Positions 26,058-33,503 of a stretch of 64,000 nt of DNA are shown piece after piece. The stretch is from DAOPKN01 sp035391225. GTDB taxonomy: Bacteria > Thermotogota > Thermotogae > MWEM01. Location of the stretch: the NCBI GenBank assembly GCA_035391225.1, contig DAOPKN010000003.1:62001-126000 (forward strand). Direction: 5' to 3'. The number at the start of each line of letters is the position of its first letter. Position 1 is the first letter of the stretch. A program made the translations under genes and the position numbers. A model generated the notes under the pieces. The model made no database searches. It was given only the letters and a program-made list of their open reading frames with translations, and was not told the origin of the DNA.

Positions 26058-26525
26058 TTAAATTCCCTCGCAGGCCCGCAGGATTTCCTCGATGTCCAAG
26101 AAAAGGATCAGGCGTTTCCCACGCTGCACGATTCCCTTCACTTTCTGATCGTACTGGTCGGTACGAGCGCCCGTATCGATATCACTTTCCGAGGTATTGA
26201 TCACCTCGCGTACCTCATTCACGAAAAAACCGACTTCCGTTCCGTTTTGCTTCACGATCAACACGTTCTCGAACGTGTTGTCGGGCTCCACCTCGATGCT
26301 GATCAACCGGGTAAGGTCCACAACGGGAACGATCCTCCCCCGCAGGTTCATCACCCCTTCGATGAACATCCGGGAATTGGGAACGGGGGTGATTTCCGTG
26401 CGCTCGATCACCAATTCCACCGAATCCACGTCGATGGCAAACTCCTGTTTCCCGATTTGGAAGCTCAGGATTTCCACCATCGTTTCCTTTTGCTGGTTTT
26501 GTTGGTTTTTATTCTTTTCCACCAT
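26058..26525 (-). CDS. cheW: CheW-like chemotaxis adaptor, first copy
   Basis: 155 residues. A polar Asn/Gln/Lys leader (KNKNQQNQQKE) precedes a complete CheW domain (ILSFQIGKQEFAIDVDSVEL, then GVMNLRGRIVPVVDLTRLI). ATG at 26525 sits just after GAGGAGG; the longer frame into the CheA-like gene is a shadow. Located 34 bases after the CheA-like stop. Two CheW proteins plus the CheW-like P5 of the CheA-like protein could build a mixed adaptor ring. Confidence 0.92.
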   Translation of the reverse strand: MVEKNKNQQNQQKETMVEILSFQIGKQEFAIDVDSVELVIERTEITPVPNSRMFIEGVMNLRGRIVPVVDLTRLISIEVEPDNTFENVLIVKQNGTEVGFFVNEVREVINTSESDIDTGARTDQYDQKVKGIVQRGKRLILFLDIEEILRACEGI

Positions 26526-26559
26526 GATTTGCCTCCTCGCTGTTTTCCGTGAGCATCTT

Positions 26560-27630
26560 TCACATGTCCTTGACGATGGTACCAATTTCCAGGATCATCG
26601 CGATACTCCCATCGCCAAGAATCGCTCCTCCCGAAAATTCCTTCACATCCGAGAAGAGCTTTCCAAGAGCCTTTATCACGATATCTTCCTGCCCCATCAG
26701 CGAATCTACGACCAACCCGTACTTCTTCTGACCATCCATCACAATCACCACCTGGATGTTCTCCTTCTGTGCCGCCGACTGGAAATGGAAAACCCGTTCC
26801 AGCCAGATCACGGGGATGATCTCTCCCCGAATCACCACGACCTCGCGGGATTGCACCACCTGGATCTCACTTCGGGGAAGGCTTAGCGTGCTGTCAATGG
26901 CAGCAATGGGGATGGCGTAAATGAAACCGCATACCTTCACCAGCAAGGATTGCATGATCGCAAGGGTAAGGGGGAGAAGAACGGAAATCTTCAACCCCCG
27001 GTTGGCTTCCGTTTGAACAAGGAGCTTTCCGTTCAGATCTTCGATGGCTTTCGCCGCACGCGAATACTCCGCCGCATCCAATTCCCCGGGATGCACTCCC
27101 CTCCCATCGGAAAGGATCTCCAATTTCACGTGGTTTCCCTCGTGGTTCGCACTAAACAGGAGAGTTCCCGCGATGGGTTTCCCCGATTTCATCCGCTCCT
27201 CCTTTTGTTCCAGGTCATGCACCGCCGCGATTCGCAAAAGGACTTGCAAGGGTTCCCCGATTTGATCGATGACCGTTCGATCCAGTTCCGTTTCTTGCCC
27301 CTTGATGGAAAACTTGATCTCCTTTCCCTCCTTGCGGGCAATATCCCGAATCATTCGGGGGAATTTTTGGGAAACCGTCTCGATCGGAACCATGCGGATT
27401 TTCATGACAATGTTCTGCAAATCGAGCGTGATCCGACTCAATTGCGACAAGCTTTCGTCGACTTCCTTGATGTTGTTCTTCTTCAACACCCCGTTGATCT
27501 GGCTCCGGGAAATCACGAGTTCGGCCATCAAGTTCATCAACGTGTCCATTTTTTCCAATTCCACCCGGATGCTCTGCGCCCCTTGTTCTGATTCCCTGGG
27601 AGAAGTTGGATTTTCATTTTCCTGAACCAT
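26560..27630 (-). CDS. CheA-like protein lacking P1/P2, with degenerate ATPase domain (probable pseudokinase)
   Basis: 356 residues, about half a normal CheA. The phosphorylated-His P1 and the P2 domain are absent: the protein opens with a short polar leader, then the P3 dimerisation helices (about 21-82). The ATPase part begins normally (FPRMIRDIARKEGKE, TELDRTVID), but the N-box reads LLRIAAVHDLE where CheA has LLRNAVDHGIE, losing Asn (now Ile134) and Asp (now Val137). SDGRG (G1) remains; the F and G2 boxes are gone, with about 37 residues in place of about 80 before LLPLTLAIMQ. The P5 CheW-like domain (about 223-356) is intact. ATG at 27630 follows GAGGTG. Inference: a scaffold or decoy rather than a kinase. 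Confidence 0.85.
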   Translation of the reverse strand: MVQENENPTSPRESEQGAQSIRVELEKMDTLMNLMAELVISRSQINGVLKKNNIKEVDESLSQLSRITLDLQNIVMKIRMVPIETVSQKFPRMIRDIARKEGKEIKFSIKGQETELDRTVIDQIGEPLQVLLRIAAVHDLEQKEERMKSGKPIAGTLLFSANHEGNHVKLEILSDGRGVHPGELDAAEYSRAAKAIEDLNGKLLVQTEANRGLKISVLLPLTLAIMQSLLVKVCGFIYAIPIAAIDSTLSLPRSEIQVVQSREVVVIRGEIIPVIWLERVFHFQSAAQKENIQVVIVMDGQKKYGLVVDSLMGQEDIVIKALGKLFSDVKEFSGGAILGDGSIAMILEIGTIVKDM

Positions 27631-27662
27631 GCGTTTCACCTCGCTTGTGTGGGGTCAATTCT

Positions 27663-28226
27663 TCAACCTTTCACCGGGAGTAACTCCCGTATGGACAACA
27701 AGATCCACGAATCCTTTTGCTCTTGCGTGCAGGATGCCAAAACCTCCACCGGAACCAGCAGCCCTCCCATACCTCGTAGCACCGTTCGGAATCTGCAAGA
27801 ACCCTTCGCCTCCAACTCCGCCATTACCTGCGGTTCGTTCTGAGTGAAACGGGTATCGAATTCGCTCCAAAAAAGGGGCGCGGAATACCCCTTGGAAACA
27901 CCCAAAACCTCTCGCGTAACGGGATTGCATTCCACGATGGGGCTTGCAAGGCCTCCTTTCGAAAAGGAGAGAACCATGTACATTTGGGGAGATGCACGAA
28001 AAAGCCCCAAGAGCTGTTCATCACCCAGACGGGCCTCGTCTTTCGTGGGAGCCAAGAAGGTTTTCTTTGCTTCTGGCGAAAGCTCGGAGAGTTCCATCAA
28101 GTACCGAGAAACCGCGTTCCGAACCAGGAACGCCGCTGGAAGCCCCGTGGAGAGCGCGGCTTTCTCCACTTTTTCATCCAGATCCAGCGGGAAACGAACG
28201 TGGCGAACGCGGGAAGTTGGGGCCAT
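27663..28226 (-). CDS. Ribbon-helix-helix plus PAS-like protein heading the CheA-like operon
   Basis: 187 residues. The N-terminal 45 or so (SRVRHVRFPLDLDEKVEKA, then GLPAAFLVRNAVSRYLMEL) look like an RHH DNA-binding fold. Residues about 75-187 resemble a PAS sensor domain (YMVLSFSKGGLASPIVECNP, later GGLLVPVEVLASC). ATG follows AAGGAGGAG. First gene after a good promoter, with an imperfect palindrome over its ribosome site, so autoregulation is plausible. The domain calls rest on pattern reading; a helix-only protein-binding N-terminus is the main alternative. Confidence 0.65.
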   Translation of the reverse strand: MAPTSRVRHVRFPLDLDEKVEKAALSTGLPAAFLVRNAVSRYLMELSELSPEAKKTFLAPTKDEARLGDEQLLGLFRASPQMYMVLSFSKGGLASPIVECNPVTREVLGVSKGYSAPLFWSEFDTRFTQNEPQVMAELEAKGSCRFRTVLRGMGGLLVPVEVLASCTQEQKDSWILLSIRELLPVKG

Positions 28227-28234
28227 GTACTCCT

Positions 28235-28257
28235 CCTTAGTCTAATATAACTTAAGG
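28235..28257. promoter_or_regulatory. Candidate operator overlapping the RHH/PAS ribosome site
   Basis: Imperfect palindrome CCTTAGTC-N7-ACTTAAGG between the promoter and the start codon. Position and symmetry would suit autoregulation by the RHH protein; one base is inserted in one arm. Confidence 0.4.
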
Positions 28258-28287
28258 TCACAAAAAAACACGGTCTCCGCGAGTACG

Positions 28288-28316
28288 ATTATAGCACGAA
28301 TTGAATGAAATGTAAA
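28288..28316 (-). promoter_or_regulatory. Promoter of the CheA-like/CheW operon
   Basis: Minus-strand TTTACA (28311-28316), 17-bp spacer, TATAAT (28288-28293), giving a leader of about 55 bases before the RHH/PAS ATG. Confidence 0.75.
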
Positions 28317-28356
28317 GTTTTCCAAGTGCGGGCCTGCAGACAAAAAAGCCGGAAAT

Positions 28357-28384
28357 TTGGATTCTGTGCACGGGATTTTATATC
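28357..28384 (+). promoter_or_regulatory. Possible promoter of the thioredoxin-like gene
   Basis: TTGGAT (28357-28362), 16-bp spacer, TATATC (28379-28384) on the plus strand, about 95 bases before the TTG start. Moderate match. Confidence 0.4.
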
Positions 28385-28479
28385 ATGAGCAAGAACAAGC
28401 ACGCGGATGAATGCGTCTTTTTCCTATACCAGATTTCCGGAACAGAGCCAGCCCCCTAAACGAACGAGGTGAATCCTTT

Positions 28480-29244
28480 TTGAAAAGGCAGATTTTTCTC
28501 AGTTTCCTTGTATTGTTCCTTTCCGTGATCGTTCTGGCGGTTTCCTACCAGGATTATGTTCTTTTCAACCGTTTCGACGAAGCCTTTGAAGCCGGGAAAT
28601 TGTTGAAAAAAAACCTTCTGGTCGTATTTACCACTCCCGATTGCTACTACAGCCACCGGTTGCGCACCGAAGTTTTTTCGGACGAAAGTGTCGCTTCTTT
28701 CCTGCGGGAACATTTCATCGTTTCCGAAGTATTCCCCCTGGATTCGCTGGGAGGCCATTTCGATTTTCGCGTGGAAGAGCAACGCTATTCTCCGCAAGCT
28801 CCCGAGTATTCCTTCCAAGAACTTTTCAATATCTTCGTGGTACGCGGAACCCCAACGTTGGTCTTTTTCTCCCACTCCCAAAAGCACATCGCTTCCTTCA
28901 CCGGGTTCGTGGAAGCGGACTCTTTTCTCCTCTTACTCCAGGCAATCCAGGCAAATGCATCCATCCAGTTGGAGCAACCGGGTATCCGGTTTTTCGTGGA
29001 AATCAACCCGGACTCCTTTTCCGGGAAAATCTCTCCCGATGAGCTTACCTGGATTTCAAGGGTGTTGAAAAACACCCATCAACTCACCTTCGACGAATTC
29101 CGCCAGGCCGATCCCAAGTCACTCGATCCCCTTGACTACTTCTTCGTCTCCCAAACAACATCCAAGGAACTGAACCGCCTCCTGCAAAACCAGTTCTCCA
29201 TGTTGCAAAACGTTTTCCTCGTGGAAGAACCCCTTTCGGAATAG
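28480..29244 (+). CDS. Membrane-anchored thioredoxin-fold protein with CxxS site
   Basis: 254 residues: one N-terminal helix (about 3-22, IFLSFLVLFLSVIVLAVSY), then a thioredoxin-like domain with TTPDCYYSHR where CxxC is expected and the cis-proline motif RGTPTLVFF. The last 90 residues are helical and unassigned. A TTG start at 28480 is chosen for GAGGTGA eight bases upstream; earlier frames have no site. CxxS proteins often act as thiol isomerases or bind partners without redox turnover. Divergent from the CheA-like operon, alone in its unit. Confidence 0.72.
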   Translation: MKRQIFLSFLVLFLSVIVLAVSYQDYVLFNRFDEAFEAGKLLKKNLLVVFTTPDCYYSHRLRTEVFSDESVASFLREHFIVSEVFPLDSLGGHFDFRVEEQRYSPQAPEYSFQELFNIFVVRGTPTLVFFSHSQKHIASFTGFVEADSFLLLLQAIQANASIQLEQPGIRFFVEINPDSFSGKISPDELTWISRVLKNTHQLTFDEFRQADPKSLDPLDYFFVSQTTSKELNRLLQNQFSMLQNVFLVEEPLSE

Positions 29245-29410
29245 CTCGCATCCTTTTGCAGGACCACACACCTGGTCTTGAAGATCCGTTCCTTCGTGGG
29301 ATCACTTCGCTTTCGGTTAAATTACCTTCGAATCGCGCATTTCCTTGAGCAATCTCCTTATACTCACCCTTATTCGTTGATTTTGGCCAAAATTCCTCCC
29401 GGAAGACATT

Positions 29411-29438
29411 TTGCAGCCGGGGAAGGTAATGGTAGAAT
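29411..29438 (+). promoter_or_regulatory. Promoter of the LacI/maltodextrin operon
   Basis: TTGCAG (29411-29416), 16-bp spacer, TAGAAT (29433-29438), directly followed by two operator palindromes. The 140 bases before it back to the previous gene hold nothing I recognise. Confidence 0.6.
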
Positions 29439-29439
29439 A

Positions 29440-29466
29440 TGAATCGATTCATAATGAACCGATTCA
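29440..29466. promoter_or_regulatory. Tandem LacI-type operators
   Basis: TGAATCGATTCA (29440-29451, perfect palindrome) and TGAACCGATTCA (29455-29466, one mismatch), 15 bp centre to centre, lying over the predicted transcription start. CG-centred palindromes of this kind are typical LacI-family sites; the regulator encoded just downstream is the natural candidate. Confidence 0.75.
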
Positions 29467-29484
29467 TTAAAGAAGGAGGAGCAC

Positions 29485-30495
29485 ATGGCGAACATTTCCG
29501 ATGTGGCAAAGCTGGCAGATGTGAGCGTAGGAACCGTATCCAAGGTACTCAACGGGGATTCCTCCGTGAAGGAGAAGAACCGGCTGAAAGTATTGCAGTC
29601 CATGAAAGAGCTGGGATACCATCCCAACCTGCACGCCCGTAACCTGTCCTCCGGCAAAACCGGGTTGATTTCGGTGATCCTTCCCACCATTGGGCACGAG
29701 TTCAACGGCCGGCTTGTCAATGCTCTGGATTCGGTTTTCCGCTCGAAGCAGCTGGACACGGTGGTCTTCCCCCTTCTGAGCCAAGAACGATTACGGCGCT
29801 TGGGTGATCCGTTTCACCTTCTGTACCACACGGATGGAATGGTTATCGCGTCGCTCTTCCCCGGAGTTTTTGGCAAGCACGGAGTGCTTCTGCAAAAGCC
29901 CGCGGTACTCGTCGATACCTGCGAGGAAGGATTCGATTCCTTTTTCATAGACAACCACCGCGGAGGCCAACTTGCTGGGGAAAAGCTCTTCCTGTTTCCC
30001 CAACCCAGGGTTTTCGTGGTGGGGGGATTGGAAACGGATCCGGAATTTTCCAGCGGTGCATTCTCCGACCGGCTCAACGGCTTCGTGGAGGCTATGGAAT
30101 TCAGGGGAATGGAACGCGACACGATGCGTTTTTTGCCGGTTCCTCTGGACTGGAACCAGGGCTACGATGCAGCCAAGCAGGTTTTCTCCAGCTGCGCCAA
30201 CCCTTCGGTTTTTTGCCTTTCGGACATTTTGGCTGCGGGTTTTCTTGCAGCGGCCAACCAACTGGGAAAGACCCCGGGAGAGGATTTTTGCCTGGTGGGA
30301 TTCGATAATCTCTCTTCTTCCGAAAAACTGGGCGTTGCCACCGTCGCCCAACCCGTTGAGGAAATGGGGGAGCAAGCGGCAAACTGGCTGGTTCAAAGGC
30401 TCTTCCACCCGAATGATTCGCAGCCCATCGTTCACCGGGCATTGCAGCCCGCATACATACAAAGACAATCCAATCGAGAGGAGACATTCGCATGA
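29485..30495 (+). CDS. LacI-family regulator of the maltodextrin-type operon
   Basis: 336 residues. LacI headpiece at 1-50 (NISDVAKLADVSVGTVSKVL, then hinge region YHPNLHARNLSS) and a periplasmic-binding-like sensor domain (NPSVFCLSDILAAGF, FCLVGFDNL). ATG after GAAGGAGGAG. Its stop overlaps the binding-protein ATG (ATGA), so it is co-expressed with what it controls, and the two operators sit at its own promoter. The inducer is probably a malto-oligosaccharide, by context only. Confidence 0.92.
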   Translation: MANISDVAKLADVSVGTVSKVLNGDSSVKEKNRLKVLQSMKELGYHPNLHARNLSSGKTGLISVILPTIGHEFNGRLVNALDSVFRSKQLDTVVFPLLSQERLRRLGDPFHLLYHTDGMVIASLFPGVFGKHGVLLQKPAVLVDTCEEGFDSFFIDNHRGGQLAGEKLFLFPQPRVFVVGGLETDPEFSSGAFSDRLNGFVEAMEFRGMERDTMRFLPVPLDWNQGYDAAKQVFSSCANPSVFCLSDILAAGFLAAANQLGKTPGEDFCLVGFDNLSSSEKLGVATVAQPVEEMGEQAANWLVQRLFHPNDSQPIVHRALQPAYIQRQSNREETFA

Positions 30496-31709
30496 AGAAA
30501 CGCATCGTTTTGTTGCTGGCAGTGGCGGTGTTGACCGCAACCTTTTTTGGGGCGTCCCTGAAGGTATGGACCGTGTACAAGGAAGACATGGCCGCTTACC
30601 AGGCACTAACCCTGTCCATCGAACAATTTGAGGCCAACACGGGGCATTCCGTGGACATCGTTTCCATTCCCGATCAAACGGACATGGATTCCAAGATGCA
30701 AATCGCGGCTCCCACCGGAATGGGCCCCGACGTGATCGCCACCATGCCCCACGACATCATCGGAAAATGGGCAAACCAGGGTATCCTTCTTGCCTTGAAT
30801 GGTAAGGCAGACATGGAACCCTTCTTCGATTCCACGATCCGCGCGATCACCTACGAGGGAAAGATGTATGGCTTCCCCCTTTCCGTGGAAAGCGTGGGAC
30901 TGGTGTACAACAAGGCATTCGTTCCCACAGCCCCACAAACTTTCGAGGAAATGATCCCCGTGATGGAGCGAATGGAACAAGACGGGCTGTACGGCCTGGT
31001 CTTCCCCTCAGCAGAGCCCTACCACATGTACGGCATCCTGAGTGGATTCGGGGGATACATCTTTGGTTGGGAAAACGATGCCTACAACGTGCAGGACATC
31101 GGCATGAACAACGAGGGTGCCAACGAGGCCATTGCGTACCTCAAATCGTTCTTCGAACGGGGTTTGTTTCCGGATTCCATGCGCGATCGCAACACGCAGC
31201 ACGGTTTCTCCACCGGAACATTCGAACAGGGCAAGGCAGCTTTCCAGATCAATGGACCCTGGGTGCTTGCAGGGCTGGATGCTGCAGGCATGGATTACGG
31301 AGTGGCACCCATTCCCGTGCTTCCCAACGGCGAATACCCCCATCCCTTCCTTGGTGTCCAGTTCATCGGAATCAGCGCCTACTCCAAGAACACTCCCGCC
31401 GCCATTGCGCTTGCGGAATTCTTGACCGGCAAAGAACAGATGGCTTCCTACGCGCTGCAAACCACGTTGACACCCACCCGCCAGGACGTGCTCGAGGATG
31501 CACGCATCGCCCAGAACGAAATGATCGGAGCCTGGGCGCAGCAGGCAAGCCTGGGAACCCCCATGCCCAACATTCCCGAGATGTCCGCTGTTTGGTCCGC
31601 CTGGTCGGATGCCCTGCAGGTCATTTACTTCGATCGCGGAACGATTTCCGAAACCCTGGATGAACTTGCGGAAACCATCTCCGAAAAGATCCAGATCATG
31701 AGAAAATAG
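30492..31709 (+). CDS. Sugar ABC transporter substrate-binding protein (MalE-like)
   Basis: 405 residues: signal peptide (MKKRIVLLLAVAVLTATFFG), then a family 1 binding protein with KVWTVYKEDMAAYQA, GMGPDVIATMPHD and QINGPWVLAGLDAAGMDYG, all close to maltose-binding proteins. Mature form periplasmic with no lipobox. Overlaps the LacI stop. Followed by a hairpin terminator-like element before the permeases, favouring high binding-protein expression. Confidence 0.92.
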   Translation: MKKRIVLLLAVAVLTATFFGASLKVWTVYKEDMAAYQALTLSIEQFEANTGHSVDIVSIPDQTDMDSKMQIAAPTGMGPDVIATMPHDIIGKWANQGILLALNGKADMEPFFDSTIRAITYEGKMYGFPLSVESVGLVYNKAFVPTAPQTFEEMIPVMERMEQDGLYGLVFPSAEPYHMYGILSGFGGYIFGWENDAYNVQDIGMNNEGANEAIAYLKSFFERGLFPDSMRDRNTQHGFSTGTFEQGKAAFQINGPWVLAGLDAAGMDYGVAPIPVLPNGEYPHPFLGVQFIGISAYSKNTPAAIALAEFLTGKEQMASYALQTTLTPTRQDVLEDARIAQNEMIGAWAQQASLGTPMPNIPEMSAVWSAWSDALQVIYFDRGTISETLDELAETISEKIQIMRK

Positions 31710-31732
31710 CATCGAGCGCTTCTCCACATTCC

Positions 31733-31762
31733 GGGCGGGGGGGGCTTCCCCGCCCTTTTTTT
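31733..31762 (+). terminator. Intercistronic terminator-like hairpin after the MalE-like gene
   Basis: GGGCGGGG / CCCCGCCC stem with seven Ts, 24 bases after the stop and 12 before the permease start. Probably leaky, giving more binding protein than permease. Confidence 0.82.
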
Positions 31763-31773
31763 CGGGTGATCAA

Positions 31774-32679
31774 ATGAAACGACAGACGCGCCAGCACTGG
31801 CTGGCATTTGGATACCTTACTCCTGCCCTCACCGCCATCGTTCTCGTGACGCTGATCCCCGCGGTGTACAATTTCTTCATCGCCTTCACCAATTTCGGGC
31901 TCTTCCACTACCAGTCCTACGAGTGGGTGGGATTGGCAAATTTCCAGGAAATCCTTTCGTTGGATAGCCCACTTCTTCCGGTGATGGGGTGGACGCTGGC
32001 CTGGACGTTCCTCTCTTCCTTCGTCAACGTGGGCCTGGGATTTTTGGTTGCGCTGATGCTTACGCATCCGGGGTTGCGCGAAAGGAACCTGTACCGAACC
32101 CTTTTGATAATCCCGTGGGCACTTCCCGGGGTTCTCTCCATCCAGATGTGGCATTCCATCCTGGGGGCGGATGGCTTCTTCAACCGCATGCTCCAAGCCC
32201 TGGGAGCGACCACCATCCCCTGGCTCACGCACCCGGGTTGGGCCCGGTTGAGCGTTATCATGGTCAACGCCTGGCTATCTTTTCCTTACTTCATGGTGGT
32301 TTCCATCGCGGCTATCCAGAACATCCCCTCCGAGGTGAAGGAAGCAGCCATGATGGATGGCGCCAGTTCCTGGCAGCGGTTTCGCTGGATCACCCTTCCC
32401 ATGACCCGCGTGCTGATGCTCCCCTTGTGGATCACGCAAGTGGCGTTCCAGTTCAACAACTTCAACTTGATTTACCTGCTTACCGGGGGAGGGCCACGGC
32501 TGTCAATGGGAGATTACTACGGTGCCACCGATATCATGGTTTCCTACACTTTCAACCTGATGCGGGAAGCCCAGCGCTACGGGCTCACCAGTGCGTTCGG
32601 TGTTCTGACCTTCCTGCTTACCGTCGGGATTTTGCTGCTTTCCACGTCGTTCACCCGGGCCATGAAGGAGGGGATATAA
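31774..32679 (+). CDS. Sugar ABC transporter permease (MalF type)
   Basis: 301 residues with six membrane helices and the cytoplasmic EAA loop EAAMMDGASSWQRF. ATG preceded by GGGTGATC. Lacks the long extracytoplasmic loop of E. coli MalF, as is common in Gram-positive-type maltodextrin permeases. The stop overlaps the next ATG by one base (TAATG). No ATPase gene is present here, so a shared MsmX-like ATPase encoded elsewhere must power it. Confidence 0.92.
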   Translation: MKRQTRQHWLAFGYLTPALTAIVLVTLIPAVYNFFIAFTNFGLFHYQSYEWVGLANFQEILSLDSPLLPVMGWTLAWTFLSSFVNVGLGFLVALMLTHPGLRERNLYRTLLIIPWALPGVLSIQMWHSILGADGFFNRMLQALGATTIPWLTHPGWARLSVIMVNAWLSFPYFMVVSIAAIQNIPSEVKEAAMMDGASSWQRFRWITLPMTRVLMLPLWITQVAFQFNNFNLIYLLTGGGPRLSMGDYYGATDIMVSYTFNLMREAQRYGLTSAFGVLTFLLTVGILLLSTSFTRAMKEGI

Positions 32680-33503
32680 TGGCGAAAGCACGTGGAACCT
32701 GGTTGGTGCGCGCTGGCATCATCGTCTTCACGTTCCTGGTTTTGCTCCCCTTTTCGCTGGTGGTGATGAATTCGCTGAGCGCGGGGCAAAGCTTCTACTC
32801 GTCCTCTGTTTTTCCCCGTTCGTTCACGCTCGAGCATTACCGGGAACTGTTTTCCAACACCCGCTTCCTCTCCTGGATCAAGAACTCCACCATCCTCGGA
32901 TGCGGCGCAGGGCTTCTTTCCATGGTAATTACGCTGTTCGGCGGATACGCGTTCAGCCGTTTTTCCTTTCGCGGCAAGAAATATGGTATCCTTTTGCTAT
33001 TGATCGTTCAGATGCTCCCGGTTTCGCTGTCGATGGTGGCCTACTTCAAGATGCTGCAAATGGCGAACCTCCTGAACACGCTCACCGGGATCATCTTGAT
33101 CCTGGGTTTTTCCAACGCGGCTGTGGGGATCTGGCTGATGCGCAATTTCTTGAATTCCATCCCCCGGGAACTGGACGAATCTGCCACGCTGGACGGGGCA
33201 GGGAGTTTCCAGACCCTGTTCTCCATCTTGCTACCCTTGATGGCCCCGATGCTGTTGACCCAGTTCATCTTAACCTTCATCGGGGTGTACAACGAGTACC
33301 TGCTCAGCGCGCTACTGTTGTTCGAACCCGACAAGTATCCACTGGGCCCGGGGTTGAAAAGCTTCGTGGCGGGTAATTACTCCGTGAAGTGGGCCAGCTT
33401 CAGCACCGCCGCGGTGATGGGGTCGATTCCCATCCTGTTGATCTTCTACGCCCTGCAACGCTTCATCGTGCAGGGTTTGACGAAAGGAGCGATGAAAGGG
33501 TGA
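32679..33503 (+). CDS. Sugar ABC transporter permease (MalG type)
   Basis: 274 residues, six helices, EAA-type loop containing ESATLDGAGS. Forms the heterodimer with the MalF-type protein upstream. Starts at the overlapping TAATG, and its stop overlaps the GH13 gene start (GTGA), so uptake and hydrolysis are translationally coupled. Confidence 0.92.
   Translation: MAKARGTWLVRAGIIVFTFLVLLPFSLVVMNSLSAGQSFYSSSVFPRSFTLEHYRELFSNTRFLSWIKNSTILGCGAGLLSMVITLFGGYAFSRFSFRGKKYGILLLLIVQMLPVSLSMVAYFKMLQMANLLNTLTGIILILGFSNAAVGIWLMRNFLNSIPRELDESATLDGAGSFQTLFSILLPLMAPMLLTQFILTFIGVYNEYLLSALLLFEPDKYPLGPGLKSFVAGNYSVKWASFSTAAVMGSIPILLIFYALQRFIVQGLTKGAMKG

Noticed and set aside
31989..32678. Upstream extension of the MalG-type frame
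   Set aside because: It runs inside the MalF-type gene. The true start is the TAATG overlap at 32679.
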